Positions 8,956-18,047 of a stretch of 64,000 bases of DNA are shown piece by piece. This stretch comes from an uncultured Paracoccaceae bacterium (GTDB lineage Bacteria > Pseudomonadota > Alphaproteobacteria > Rhodobacterales > Rhodobacteraceae): NCBI GenBank assembly GCA_947488175.1, contig CANKYO010000007.1:124001-188000 (forward strand), written 5' to 3'. The notes below the pieces were generated by a model. That model was not told the DNA's origin and made no database searches. It saw nothing but the letters and a program-made list of their open reading frames with translations. Both the position numbers and the translations under genes were made by a program. Each line of letters opens with the position of its first letter. The first letter of the stretch is position 1.

Positions 8956-9450
8956 ATGCCCGTTCTGACATTTGACTACCGGCCCGGTTGGCTTCAGTCG
9001 GTCACGGTGCTTGTTATCGCATCACTCTTTGCACTCTCATCGGGCTGGTTCGCCTCAGAGAACGACAGCCGGATAGACATCTTCGGCAAAACGCTGTCAG
9101 TCGAGGCAAGCACCATACTTTTGTGGGGAATAGCGGCGTTTTTTGCTTTGGGAATTCCGGTCGGCCTGAAGATGCTTCTGCTAAGCCTGGCCAAGCCCCG
9201 TCAGGTCGTTCTGACCGCGACAGACATCACTGCTCCGAAAGCTCCCATCTACAAAACCACCACCACCATCGCCTTGCGCGACATCACCAGGCTGCGGGTC
9301 TCGACCGTGCATCGGACCACGGTGTTCGAAATCAAGGCCGGCAAGCATAAGCTGGGAATTAACAAAACCTGGATCCAACCCGCATCACAGTTCGATGTGC
9401 TGCGAGACGCGGTCGAAAAACGCGCCGCCGCGGCCGCGATCCGAGGATAG
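8956..9450 (+). CDS. Two-TM membrane protein with C-terminal soluble domain, unknown function
   Basis: 164 residues with an AGGAG site before the ATG. Two hydrophobic helices (about 14-31 and 51-75) are followed by a roughly 85-residue beta-rich domain (RQVVLTATDITAPKAP, then IALRDITRLRVSTVH and TVFEIKAGKHKLGIN). This order resembles bacterial PH-like membrane proteins, but I cannot confirm the fold. It lies 62 bases after the SH3 gene in the same direction. Confidence 0.65.
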   Translation: MPVLTFDYRPGWLQSVTVLVIASLFALSSGWFASENDSRIDIFGKTLSVEASTILLWGIAAFFALGIPVGLKMLLLSLAKPRQVVLTATDITAPKAPIYKTTTTIALRDITRLRVSTVHRTTVFEIKAGKHKLGINKTWIQPASQFDVLRDAVEKRAAAAAIRG

Positions 9451-9524
9451 ACGCCACCGTTGGCGATCCGCCCGCGCTGCGATAGATAAGGCAGAACCGT
9501 GCAGCCAACCGAAAGCGCGCCACC

Positions 9525-10430
9525 ATGCCGCTGAAACATGACACCCGGCTCAATCTTTCCGCAGGCCTGCTCTCTGTCGGCGTGGCGCTCACCCTTGTTC
9601 TCCTGAAACTCTGGGCGCTGGGGCAAACCGGATCTCTCGCCGTGGCGGCCACGCTGGCCGACTCGGCCATGGACCTGATGATGTCGCTCGGCGGCCTGAT
9701 CGCCATCGCCTACGCGGCCAAACCCGCCGATGACGACCACCAGTTCGGCCACACCTCTGCCGAGGATCTTGCCGCCCTCGGTCAATCCCTCTTCATCCTG
9801 ATTTCTGCCGGGGTGATCGCCGTAGCCGCCATCCTGCGGCTGCTTGACGACACCGTCACCCTGCCCGAACGCGAAGGGCTGGGGATCGGGATCATTGTCT
9901 TTTCCATCGCGATCACGCTGGCTCTCGTGTTCTGGCAACGGCATGTGGCGCGCAAGACCGGCAACAAGGTCGTTCAGGCCGACAGCCTGCACTATCTCGG
10001 CGATCTGATCCCGAATATGGGCGCGATCCTCGCGCTCTGGGCCTCGGCCAAGTTTGAACTGCACCAGATCGACAGCGTCGTGGCACTGGCCGCGGCGGCC
10101 ATCCTTGCGGTCGGCGCGTTGCGCATCGGCAAATCCGCCTGGGACGCGCTGATGGACCGGCAGGCCGACCCTGACATGATCGCAGGGATCCAGGCGATTG
10201 CGGCGAATTTCGAAGGGGTGCACGGCTATCACGACCTGAAAACGCGGGTCGCCGGCAGCAAGGTCTTCGTCAACCTGCATATCGAACTGGATGGCGGGCA
10301 GACGCTTGATGCGGCACACGCCATCGGCGCGGCCTTGCGCCGGGCCATCATCGCGGCATACCCGCGGGCCGATGTGCTGATCCACAAGGACCCGGTCGGC
10401 GTGCAGCGCCACCCGGATGACGACCGGTAA
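9525..10430 (+). CDS. Cation diffusion facilitator (CDF) metal efflux transporter
   Basis: 301-residue inner-membrane metal/proton antiporter. Six hydrophobic segments fill the first two thirds. The metal-site helices are visible as TLADSAMDLMMS (TM2, with the D...D pair) and DSLHYLGDLIPNM (TM5, HxxxD), both hallmarks of FieF/YiiP-like transporters. A cytoplasmic ferredoxin-like domain with HGYHDLKTRVAGSKVFVNLHI completes it. Likely substrates are Zn(II), Fe(II) or Cd(II). It converges on the M3 peptidase gene. Confidence 0.9.
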   Translation: MPLKHDTRLNLSAGLLSVGVALTLVLLKLWALGQTGSLAVAATLADSAMDLMMSLGGLIAIAYAAKPADDDHQFGHTSAEDLAALGQSLFILISAGVIAVAAILRLLDDTVTLPEREGLGIGIIVFSIAITLALVFWQRHVARKTGNKVVQADSLHYLGDLIPNMGAILALWASAKFELHQIDSVVALAAAAILAVGALRIGKSAWDALMDRQADPDMIAGIQAIAANFEGVHGYHDLKTRVAGSKVFVNLHIELDGGQTLDAAHAIGAALRRAIIAAYPRADVLIHKDPVGVQRHPDDDR

Positions 10431-10487
10431 GCCGGGTTTTCACCCCACCAATCGCTAACGAAACCTTAACCGACCCGGCTATGGGGT

Positions 10488-10526
10488 CCGACGCTTTGCC
10501 GACGGAAATCCGACGCAACGCCGACC
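10488..10526. repeat. 11-base-period CCGACG array, copy A
   Basis: Three 11-base units CCGACGCTTTG, CCGACGGAAAT and CCGACGCAACG plus a terminal CCGACC, spaced exactly 11 bases, directly after GGGGT. It lies in the 104-base gap between the converging CDF and M3 peptidase genes. A second array of the same design is at 33893-33931. One unit per DNA helical turn would place each CCGACG on the same DNA face, as expected for cooperative protein binding. Function unknown. Confidence 0.75.
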
Positions 10527-10534
10527 GGCCAAAA

Positions 10535-12562
10535 TCAGGCCGCCTTGTCCAGCCCACGACCCTTCAGCAACGCCTCAACCCCCGGCAACCGCCCGCGAAA
10601 CGCGATGTAAAGCTCGGCGGCATCCACCGACCCGCCGGACGACAAAACCGTTTCCTCCAGCTTGCGGGCCACGTCGGCATCAAACGGATCCCCCGCCTCC
10701 TCGAACGCCTCGAACGCATCGGCATCCATCACCTCTGACCACATGTAGCTGTAGTAACCGCTGGAATAGCCATCACCGGCAAACACATGCGCAAAATGCG
10801 GCGTCGCATGGCGCATGCGGATGGCATGGGGCATCCCGATTTCTTCAAGGATTTCAGCCTGTTTCTGCATCGGATCAACCGGTGCCGGGCCATCGTGAAA
10901 GCCCAGATCAACCAGGGCAGAGGCAACATATTCCACCGTCTGAAACCCCATATCATAGGTCGTCGCATCCAGCATCCGCTGCAACAGATCCTCCGGCATC
11001 GGCTGGCCGGTTTCGGCATGGGTTGCAAACTCCGCCAGCACCTCCGGCACCTCCAGCCAATGCTCGTATAGCTGGCTGGGCAGTTCCACGAAATCGCGCG
11101 CCACGGACGTGCCGCTAATACTTTCGTAAGTCACATCTGACAGCATCTGGTGCAGCGCATGACCAAATTCGTGAAACAGCGTCCGCGCATCATCGTAAGA
11201 CAACAACGCAGGTTTGCCCGCCTCTGGTTTGGCGAAATTGCAGACGTTCAGAACAATCGGACGCTCGTCGCCACCCAACCGTTTCTGATCGCGCATTGTA
11301 GTGCACCATGCGCCCGACCGTTTCGATCCTCGGGCGAAATAATCGCCCATGAGAACAGCGACATGCTCGCCCTTGCGGGTCACGTCCCACAACCGCACAT
11401 CCGGGTGGTAAACCGGCCCTTCGACTTCCCTGAATTCCAGCCCGAACAACCTGTTGGCACAGGCAAACGCCGCCTCGATCATCCGGTCCAGCTGCAGATA
11501 AGGCTTCAATTCAGCCTCATCCAGATCATGCAATTCCTTGCGGCGCTTCTCGGAATAGAACCGCCAGTCCCACGGCTCCAACGGGCCGTCCCACCCATCC
11601 TGATGCAGCATACGCTTCAACACTTCGGCATCCGCCTCCGCGACAGCCTTGGCCGGCTCCCAGACCTTCATCAGCAGATCGCGGACCGCATCCGGGGTCT
11701 TGGCCATCTCGGTTTCCAGTTTGAAATCGGCAAAGCTGCCATAGCCCAGCAAATCGGCGCGCTTCTCGCGCAGTTTCAGCGTCTCCGCCGCAATCTCGCG
11801 ATTGTCCGTCTTGCCGCCGTTCGCTCCGCGCGCAACCCAGGCTTCATAGGCTTTCTGGCGCAGGTCGCGACGCTCGGAAAACTGCAGAAACGGCACGATC
11901 AAGGACCGCGACAACGTGATCACCGGGCCCCCGGCCTCTTTCTCCGCACCAGCCGCCCTTGCGGTGGCAACGACGAAATCAGGCAGACCTTGCAGGTCAT
12001 CGGCCGCGAGCTTCATGAACCATTCGCGTTCATCGGCCAGCAGGTTCTGGGTAAATTCGGTCCCCAGCACCGACAGCCGCGATTTCACATCGCGGAGCGC
12101 CTCTGCCTCAGCCCCTTCCAATTGCGCGCCCGACCGGACAAAACCGCGCCGGGTCAGCATCAGAACCCGCTGCTGTTCATCGGTCAGGTCCAGATTGTCG
12201 CGATCTTCCCAAACCGCCTCAACACGCGCAAAAAGGTCTTTGTTTTCAGACACCTCAGAACTGTAGGCACTCAGTTTCGGAGCAAATTCCCGCTGCAACG
12301 CTTCGCGCTTTTCATTGCTGTCAGCCGCGGCAATGCCGTAAAAAACGCCCAGAACCTGGCCCAGCTTTTCGTCAGCCAATTCCAAAGCTTCAATCGTATT
12401 CTCGAATGTCGGTGCCTCCGCATTCTCGGCAATCGCCGCGATATTCGCGCGCGACTGCTCCAAAGCGGCATCCACAGCGGGGGCAAAATCCTCGTCGGAA
12501 ATCTCCGCGAAGGGCGGCAGTTCAAAGGGTGTGGTCCAGTCGGACAGCAGCGGGTTTGTCAT
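10535..12562 (-). CDS. M3 family metallopeptidase (peptidyl-dipeptidase Dcp / oligopeptidase A type)
   Basis: 675-residue cytoplasmic zinc peptidase that degrades oligopeptides. The catalytic motif HEFGHALHQML (HExxH with downstream Glu) lies about residue 460. The long helical N-terminal half and the C-terminal region with SGYYSYMWSEVMDADAF are typical of thermolysin-like M3A enzymes. The start is the ATG at 12562, with AGGAG 7 bases upstream; the preceding in-frame GTG is less well placed. The length fits Dcp. The frame on the opposite strand is a shadow. Confidence 0.93.
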   Translation of the reverse strand: MTNPLLSDWTTPFELPPFAEISDEDFAPAVDAALEQSRANIAAIAENAEAPTFENTIEALELADEKLGQVLGVFYGIAAADSNEKREALQREFAPKLSAYSSEVSENKDLFARVEAVWEDRDNLDLTDEQQRVLMLTRRGFVRSGAQLEGAEAEALRDVKSRLSVLGTEFTQNLLADEREWFMKLAADDLQGLPDFVVATARAAGAEKEAGGPVITLSRSLIVPFLQFSERRDLRQKAYEAWVARGANGGKTDNREIAAETLKLREKRADLLGYGSFADFKLETEMAKTPDAVRDLLMKVWEPAKAVAEADAEVLKRMLHQDGWDGPLEPWDWRFYSEKRRKELHDLDEAELKPYLQLDRMIEAAFACANRLFGLEFREVEGPVYHPDVRLWDVTRKGEHVAVLMGDYFARGSKRSGAWCTTMRDQKRLGGDERPIVLNVCNFAKPEAGKPALLSYDDARTLFHEFGHALHQMLSDVTYESISGTSVARDFVELPSQLYEHWLEVPEVLAEFATHAETGQPMPEDLLQRMLDATTYDMGFQTVEYVASALVDLGFHDGPAPVDPMQKQAEILEEIGMPHAIRMRHATPHFAHVFAGDGYSSGYYSYMWSEVMDADAFEAFEEAGDPFDADVARKLEETVLSSGGSVDAAELYIAFRGRLPGVEALLKGRGLDKAA

Positions 12563-12624
12563 CACAAATCTCCTTTGCCTACAACCTAGGGGCGGGGCCT
12601 GCGACTTGCCAGCGACCTGTTTAT

Positions 12625-12640
12625 CATTTTGGCCAAAATG
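12625..12640. repeat. 16-base perfect palindrome CATTTTGGCCAAAATG
   Basis: Perfect self-complementary 16-mer in the 93-base gap between the ABC permease stop (12656) and the M3 peptidase start (12562), both on the minus strand. It may act as an operator for the peptidase gene or as part of an RNA hairpin ending the ABC transcript. No T-run follows on the minus strand. Confidence 0.6.
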
Positions 12641-12655
12641 CTCAAAAATCCGCCC

Positions 12656-13444
12656 TTACCGCGTGCGCATCCGTTTTTCAAACCGGCGCAAGGCCAGCGA
12701 TAATGAAATAGTAATCATCAGATAAACCAGCGCCACCACATTATAGGTTTCGAAATAGCGGAAATTGCCCGCTGCCGTGACCTTGCCCAACTGGGTCACA
12801 TCCGTAACCCCCAGAACGGATACAAGCGACGAATCCTTCACCATCGCCACAAAATCATTACCCAATGGCGGCAGAATGGTGCGCAGCGCCTGCGGAAAGA
12901 CGATCAGGCGAAACCGCTGCCAGCCATTCAGGCCCAGCGCCTCGGCGGCCTCGATCTGGCCTTTGTCGACCGATTGCAGACCGGCACGAAACACCTCGGC
13001 CAAAAAGGATGAATAGGCGATGGTCAAAGCAATAACCGCCCGCCACAGCAGGGAAAAATCGCGGGTGCGCACCGGGTCCAAACCCACCGCCTCCGCAATC
13101 CAGTTCCACCCAGCCACCATGGCCGGGGCCAGCACAAAGGCGACGTAAAGCAGCAGCACGATAATCGGAATGCCGCGTACCACCTCGATATAGAACCGCG
13201 CGATCTGGCGCAGCGCCAGCCAGCGCGACAACCCCGCCAGCGCCAACCCCAAACCCAGCACACAGGCCATCGAATAGGACACCAGCGTCACATAGATCGT
13301 GACCCAGATGCCCTTTTGCAGGGTGTTCAGCACGCGGGAATATTCCGCGACCGTCAGCACCTGCCAGAACAGGTAGATGCCTATGGCAACGACAGCGACC
13401 AGCCACCACGGAAAATCCTTGTCGCTCGGGGATGTCGGGATCAT
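12656..13444 (-). CDS. Polar amino-acid ABC transporter permease (HisM/GlnP family)
   Basis: 262-residue inner-membrane permease with about five to six hydrophobic segments, starting TLQKGIWVTIYVTLVSY, the usual HEQRO/His-Glu-Gln permease entry helix. The cytoplasmic EAA loop is clear: EAAEALGLNGWQRFRLIVFP, the contact site for the ATPase. It follows the binding-protein gene by 43 bases, with a strong hairpin in between. No ATPase or second permease is present next to it, so it probably homodimerises or uses an ATPase encoded elsewhere. Confidence 0.9.
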   Translation of the reverse strand: MIPTSPSDKDFPWWLVAVVAIGIYLFWQVLTVAEYSRVLNTLQKGIWVTIYVTLVSYSMACVLGLGLALAGLSRWLALRQIARFYIEVVRGIPIIVLLLYVAFVLAPAMVAGWNWIAEAVGLDPVRTRDFSLLWRAVIALTIAYSSFLAEVFRAGLQSVDKGQIEAAEALGLNGWQRFRLIVFPQALRTILPPLGNDFVAMVKDSSLVSVLGVTDVTQLGKVTAAGNFRYFETYNVVALVYLMITISLSLALRRFEKRMRTR

Positions 13445-13452
13445 CGGCGCAT

Positions 13453-13473
13453 GTCCCGGGCCTGACCCGGGAC
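13453..13473 (-). repeat. Intercistronic GC hairpin in the amino-acid ABC operon
   Basis: Arms GTCCCGGG and CCCGGGAC (8 bp) around a 5-base loop, located between the binding-protein stop and the permease start on the minus strand. Such REP-type stem-loops after a binding-protein cistron commonly stabilise the upstream mRNA, giving more binding protein than permease. No U-run, so termination is unlikely. Confidence 0.65.
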
Positions 13474-13487
13474 CTCCTGATCAGCGC

Positions 13488-14270
13488 CTACTCACCCAGT
13501 TTGTACTCAAGAAACCACTTGGTATTCAGCGCATCCAGCGTGCCATCGGCAGCCATATCGGCAATGGCCGCATTGATCGGATCCACCAGATCGGACCCTT
13601 TGGGAAAGATGAACCCAAAATCCTCGGTCCCAAGCTTCTCACCAATGATCTTCAAGCCACCATCCGACGCCTCGACATAGCCGTTGCCAGCCGTGCCATC
13701 GGTCAGCACCAGATCAACATCACCGGCCCGCAGCGCCTGAACGGTCGCACCAAAGGTCTCCATCAGCTTGATACGCGGGTTCGCCTCATCCCCGTCCAGC
13801 ACGTCATAGACACCCACATAGAACGGGGTCGTACCGGGCTGGGCCGCCATCAGCAGATCGTCATCGGCAGCAAAACTTGCAGCGTCGGTGAACCGGTCCT
13901 CATCGCCGCGCACCATCATCACCATCTCGGACGTCATGTATTTATCCGAAAAATCAACCACTTCCGCGCGATCCTCGCGGATGGTGATGCCGGTCATGCC
14001 CATGTCATACTGGCCTTCGGACACAGCGGGGATCATCGCGTCCCAGCTGATATTCTCGTAAACGACCGTCGCGTTCAGCCGCTCTGCAATCTCGGACATT
14101 GCGTCATATTCCCAGCCGACCGCATCGCCATTGCCGTCAATGAATTGCAGCGGCGGATAGGCGTTTTCCGTCACCACCACGATTTCGCGACCTTCAAGGT
14201 TCGGCAAATGGCCGTCAGCGACAGCCGTTGTGGCCAGCATCACAGCGGCCAATGTTGCAAGAATCTTCAT
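13488..14270 (-). CDS. Polar amino-acid ABC transporter substrate-binding protein
   Basis: 260-residue periplasmic protein. The signal peptide [20 protein letters not shown] is followed by a type II SBP fold (SBP_bac_3): [34 protein letters not shown], and [20 protein letters not shown]. The charged ligand-pocket pattern (Met-Thr-Gly-Ile, then an arginine) is that of amino-acid binders; the specific amino acid cannot be read. It is upstream of the permease in the same operon. Confidence 0.9.
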   Translation of the reverse strand: MKILATLAAVMLATTAVADGHLPNLEGREIVVVTENAYPPLQFIDGNGDAVGWEYDAMSEIAERLNATVVYENISWDAMIPAVSEGQYDMGMTGITIREDRAEVVDFSDKYMTSEMVMMVRGDEDRFTDAASFAADDDLLMAAQPGTTPFYVGVYDVLDGDEANPRIKLMETFGATVQALRAGDVDLVLTDGTAGNGYVEASDGGLKIIGEKLGTEDFGFIFPKGSDLVDPINAAIADMAADGTLDALNTKWFLEYKLGE

Positions 14271-14312
14271 GCGTGTCTCCCCAGGGTAAAACTCAGGATC
14301 GCAGTATGAACT

Positions 14313-15368
14313 TCAACCTTTGGCTTGCAAGCCCCTGCCGCCGCAAACCGCACAATCCGCACGCGGTTTGACCGCGATGGTCCGGGTCTGGGCATAAAGC
14401 GCGTCATAAATCAGCAACCTGCCCCCCAGCCCGTCACCGGCACCGGTAATCACCTTCAGCGCCTCAACCGCCATCATCGCGCCGATCACGCCGGGCAACG
14501 GGCCGATCACGCCAGCCTCGGCGCAACTCGGCACCAACGCGGCATCCGGGGCAGTCGGAAAAACGCATTCATAACAGGGTGTTCCATGCGCCGGATCATA
14601 AAGGCTGATCTGCCCTTCCCACTGCGTCAGCGCCGCCGCGATCAGCGGCTTGCCCAGCGCCACCGCGGTCCGGTTCACCAGATAGCGCGTGTCGAAATTG
14701 TCAGTCCCGTCAAGGATCAGATCATAATCGGCAAACAGATCGGCAGCGATATCTTCGTCCAACCGCCGCTGATACGGACGCACGGTCACAAACGGGTTCT
14801 GCGCGCGCATCGCCTCTGCCGCCGAATGAACCTTGGGCATCCCGATATTGCGGTCCAGATGGATCACCTGCCGCTGCAGATTGGCATTCTCGACCACATC
14901 ATCGTCAATCACACCAATCGTGCCGACACCGGCAGCGGCCAGATACTCCAACACAGGCGCGCCAAGCCCCCCGGCCCCCACGACCAGCACCTTGGCATCG
15001 CGCATCGCCTTCTGGCCCGGTCCGCCCACCTCGCGCAGGATGATGTGGCGGGCATAGCGTTCCAATTCGGTTTCCGAAAACGTCCCCGACCGCGCCGCCG
15101 ACGGCTCTTTCTCGGCAATCCGGGCGCGCAACCCGCCCAGGAACCTGCGATAGCCCCAGACGATGAAACCAAAGGCAATGAACAGCCCCCACAGCCTTGC
15201 GTCGCCCCCGGTCGCCTCGCGCAACGGGTGGCCAGCTGGCAGCACGACATGCAACATCATGACCCCGACCAGAAGGATCGCCAGCATGGTCCAGCGCGCA
15301 TGATAGGGCGCCTTCATCGCAATGCCGATGCCCCACAGGGTGGCCGCCATCGCCCCGACCATAATCAT
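14313..15368 (-). CDS. moeB: HesA/MoeB/ThiF family adenylyltransferase with N-terminal membrane segments
   Basis: 351 residues. The first ~85 residues hold three hydrophobic segments (about 3-18, 27-46 and 60-76), then a canonical E1-like domain: [17 protein letters not shown], nucleotide loop [17 protein letters not shown], catalytic-region [17 protein letters not shown] and CAVC zinc cysteines. MoeB adenylates the C-terminal glycine of MoaD, and ThiF does so for ThiS. There is no C-terminal rhodanese domain. The start overlaps the dut stop (ATGA). The membrane extension is unusual for textbook MoeB. Confidence 0.87.
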   Translation of the reverse strand: MIMVGAMAATLWGIGIAMKAPYHARWTMLAILLVGVMMLHVVLPAGHPLREATGGDARLWGLFIAFGFIVWGYRRFLGGLRARIAEKEPSAARSGTFSETELERYARHIILREVGGPGQKAMRDAKVLVVGAGGLGAPVLEYLAAAGVGTIGVIDDDVVENANLQRQVIHLDRNIGMPKVHSAAEAMRAQNPFVTVRPYQRRLDEDIAADLFADYDLILDGTDNFDTRYLVNRTAVALGKPLIAAALTQWEGQISLYDPAHGTPCYECVFPTAPDAALVPSCAEAGVIGPLPGVIGAMMAVEALKVITGAGDGLGGRLLIYDALYAQTRTIAVKPRADCAVCGGRGLQAKG

Positions 15369-15820
15369 AAGCCGGTGGACCCAAACCCGCCGGGGCCGCG
15401 CAGCGTGCTGTTCAGGAACGCGACTTCCTTGAACGTGGCCTGCACCACAGGTGCCACCACCATCTGGGCAATACGCATGCCATGGGTCACCGTGAAATAA
15501 TCCGCGCCAAGATTGACCATGATCACCCCCACCGGCCCGCGATAATCACTGTCAATCGTACCCGGCGTGTTGAGCAGCGTGATCCCATGTTTCAGCGCCA
15601 GACCAGACCGCGGTCTGATCTGCACCTCGAACCCGTCAGCGATCGCCATGCGCAATCCCGTCGGGATCAGTTGCCGGGCACCAGGGGGCAGTTCCACCGA
15701 CCGCTGATCCGGCAGGTTCGCACGAATATCGGCCCCAGCTGCACCGGCGGTTTCATATGACGGCAGGCCAAGCGACGGATCAGCGCCCTCATCCCACTGA
15801 AACTGGATTTCCGGCGTCAC
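15365..15820 (-). CDS. dut: dUTP diphosphatase
   Basis: 151-residue trimeric dUTPase that hydrolyses dUTP to dUMP and PPi, keeping uracil out of DNA and feeding dTMP synthesis. All five family motifs are visible: [46 protein letters not shown], and the C-terminal P-loop-like [10 protein letters not shown]. Its start overlaps the coaBC stop and its stop overlaps the moeB start, both as ATGA, so the three form a tightly coupled operon. Confidence 0.97.
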   Translation of the reverse strand: MTPEIQFQWDEGADPSLGLPSYETAGAAGADIRANLPDQRSVELPPGARQLIPTGLRMAIADGFEVQIRPRSGLALKHGITLLNTPGTIDSDYRGPVGVIMVNLGADYFTVTHGMRIAQMVVAPVVQATFKEVAFLNSTLRGPGGFGSTGL

Positions 15821-17010
15821 GCAATCGCCTCTGCAATCCGTTTGGCCAGTGCAATCGCAACCGCGTCCTTGCTCATCCGCGGCCAGTCTTCGGCACCTGC
15901 ATCCGTGATCAGCGTCACCGCATTTTCGGACCCGCCCATGATCCCCGTCGCAGGCGACACATCATTGGCGACGATCCAGTCACACCCCTTGCGGGCACGC
16001 TTCGCCGTGGCATGGGCAACCACATCATCCGTTTCAGCGGCAAATCCGACGACCAGTTTCGGGCGACCGCTCGTCATCTGCGAAACCGTCGCCAGAATGT
16101 CCGGGTTTTCCGCAAATTCCAGCTTTGGCAGCCCGCTGCCATCCTTTTTGATCTTGCTTGCACCAGCATTGGCCACATGCCAATCAGCGACGGCGGCAGC
16201 AAAAACGGCGGCGTCAGCAGAAGGGGCACCTTCGACCGCCTCCAACATTTCCTGCGCGGTCTGGACGCGGATCACATGCACACCCTGTGGCGGCGGCACA
16301 TCCGCCGGGCCGGTCACAAACGTCACTTGCGCACCCAATCCCGAAAGCGCGCGGGCAATCGCCGTGCCCTGCGCGCCCGACGACCGGTTCGCGATGTAAC
16401 GGACGGGATCAATCGGTTCATGCGTCGGGCCAGAGGTGACCAGCACATGCTTGCCCTTCAACGGCCCATCCGACAAGGCCGCATCAATTGCATCAATGAT
16501 TTCCGGCACTTCCGCCATCCGGCCCGGGCCGTATTCACCACAGGCCATGTCGCCTTCGGTCGGGCCGACAACCAGCACACCGTCACTTTGCAACGTGGCG
16601 AGGTTCCGCTGTGTCGCGGCATGTTCCCACATCCGCACATTCATGGCGGGCGCAATCAGCACCCGTTTGTCGGTCGCCATCAAGAGGGTCGAGGCAAGGT
16701 CATCCGCATGCCCCCCAGCCATCTTGGCCATCAGATCCGCCGTCGCCGGAACAACGACCACCAGATCAGCCGCGCGGGACAGCTCGATATGGCCCATCTC
16801 GGCCTCATCAGTCAGATCGAACAGATCCTGATACACCTTCGCGGCCGACAGCGCCGACAGGCTCAGCGGGGTGACGAACTCTGTCCCCGCACGGGTCAGC
16901 ACCGGGGTGACGCGGCAGCCGCGCTCGCGCAATCTGCGGACCAGATCCAGCGCCTTGAACGCCGCGATCCCGCCCCCCACAATCAATAGGATATGTCTGT
17001 CAGCCAGCAT
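15817..17010 (-). CDS. coaBC: Bifunctional phosphopantothenoylcysteine decarboxylase / phosphopantothenate-cysteine ligase
   Basis: 397-residue coenzyme A biosynthesis enzyme. The FMN-binding CoaC domain (about 1-185) has [30 protein letters not shown] (the PxMNxxMW motif) and [13 protein letters not shown] with the catalytic cysteine. The CoaB ligase domain (about 190-397) has [17 protein letters not shown] followed by NRSSGAQG and VGFAAETDD. It heads the coaBC-dut-moeB operon, and the pairing with dut is common in proteobacteria. Confidence 0.97.
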   Translation of the reverse strand: MLADRHILLIVGGGIAAFKALDLVRRLRERGCRVTPVLTRAGTEFVTPLSLSALSAAKVYQDLFDLTDEAEMGHIELSRAADLVVVVPATADLMAKMAGGHADDLASTLLMATDKRVLIAPAMNVRMWEHAATQRNLATLQSDGVLVVGPTEGDMACGEYGPGRMAEVPEIIDAIDAALSDGPLKGKHVLVTSGPTHEPIDPVRYIANRSSGAQGTAIARALSGLGAQVTFVTGPADVPPPQGVHVIRVQTAQEMLEAVEGAPSADAAVFAAAVADWHVANAGASKIKKDGSGLPKLEFAENPDILATVSQMTSGRPKLVVGFAAETDDVVAHATAKRARKGCDWIVANDVSPATGIMGGSENAVTLITDAGAEDWPRMSKDAVAIALAKRIAEAIA

Positions 17011-17076
17011 TTGGCGTCTCCGGTATCTTGCGATCCGACACTAGGTCAGAAGATACCGGAAACACAATGTCAGGCG

Positions 17077-17955
17077 TCACGCAAAAAACGCGTGGACCTC
17101 ATGGCTCTGCGCCTCAAGGCTCTTGCGCATCTTGCCAAAGGCAGCGGCCTCCAACTGGCGCACCCGCTCCTTGGACAGGCCAAGCTCGGTTCCAAGGCTT
17201 TCCAGCGTCCTTGGGTCATCGCGCAGTTTGCGTTCGCGCACGATGAACTGCTCGCGGTCGTTCAATGCGGTCAGGGCCGTCACCAGCCACTGGCGCAATG
17301 TTGCATTGTCATGGCTGTTGGCAACTGTTTCGGCCGCCTGCGGACCATTGTCCTCAAGCGCGTCAATCCATTCGCGACCTTCATCCTCGGTCGATTGCGT
17401 CGCATTCAGCGAAAAATCAGAGCCTGACAAACGGCCTTCCATCATCTCCACATCATGCAACGGCACACCAACCTCGGTCGCAATCAACTCGCGCATTTCC
17501 TGGCGGTCCAACTCGCGACCTTCCGCTGCGGCCTCACGTTCCAGCCTGGCTTGCACGCGGCGCATGTTGAAAAACAGCGATTTCTGCGATGATGTCGAAC
17601 CAGTCCGCACCATCGACCAGTTGCGCATCACATAATCTTGGATCGATGCCTTGATCCACCAGACCGCATATGTCGAAAACCGCACGCCACGATCCGGGTC
17701 AAACTTGTCAGCGGCCTTCATCAGGCCGACCGACGCTTCCTGGATCAGATCGTTCATCGGGGCACCATAGCGCTTGAACTTGGAGGCCATGGAAATCGCC
17801 AGCCGCATATAGGCGGTAATCAAACGATGCAGGGCCTGTTCGTCGCGCTGATCGCGCCAGGCATAGGCCAGCGCCAGCTCGGTTTCGGCATCCAGCAACT
17901 CTGCCTTCATCGCAGTACGCGACAGTGTTTGATCAGAAAAACCCATAGCGGCCAT
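17077..17955 (-). CDS. rpoH: RpoH-family RNA polymerase sigma factor (probably RpoHII)
   Basis: 292-residue group 3 sigma-32-type factor. Region 2 is seen in RLAISMASKFKRYGAPMNDLIQEASVGLMKA and FSTYAVWWIKASIQDY, the RpoH box around SSQKSLFFNMRR, and region 4.2 in LGTELGLSKERVRQLEAAAF. The start ATG at 17955 has GGGAG 7 bases upstream; the frame continues to 17985 without a site. Rhodobacteraceae usually have RpoHI (heat) and RpoHII (photooxidative stress). The RpoH-box reading and the sigma-E-like promoter upstream favour RpoHII. Confidence 0.9.
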   Translation of the reverse strand: MAAMGFSDQTLSRTAMKAELLDAETELALAYAWRDQRDEQALHRLITAYMRLAISMASKFKRYGAPMNDLIQEASVGLMKAADKFDPDRGVRFSTYAVWWIKASIQDYVMRNWSMVRTGSTSSQKSLFFNMRRVQARLEREAAAEGRELDRQEMRELIATEVGVPLHDVEMMEGRLSGSDFSLNATQSTEDEGREWIDALEDNGPQAAETVANSHDNATLRQWLVTALTALNDREQFIVRERKLRDDPRTLESLGTELGLSKERVRQLEAAAFGKMRKSLEAQSHEVHAFFA

Positions 17956-18003
17956 GTTATTTCTCCCAGATTGCGTGCGATGCATTAACTTTGTTGGTCA
18001 ATT

Positions 18004-18033
18004 TAGTTACGCAAGTACTAACGATCTGGATCA
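18004..18033 (-). promoter_or_regulatory. Putative ECF sigma-E promoter of rpoH
   Basis: Reading the minus strand, TGATCC (18033-18028) is followed by an 18-base spacer and TAACTA (18009-18004). This matches the TGATCC-N~18-TAA layout known for Rhodobacter sphaeroides RpoE (singlet-oxygen response), which transcribes rpoHII there. A transcript starting about 7 bases after the -10 would have a leader of about 40 bases carrying the GGGAG site. Confidence 0.6.
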
Positions 18034-18047
18034 AACAAAGTTGCGTC

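Noticed and set aside
10455..10469. CTAA-N7-TTAA CtrA-like site
   Set aside because: It lies between the ends of two converging genes, so it cannot be a promoter element for either. One mismatch to consensus.
11150..12589. 479-codon frame opposite the M3 peptidase
   Set aside because: Shadow frame; the minus-strand HEFGHALH enzyme accounts for the coding signal.
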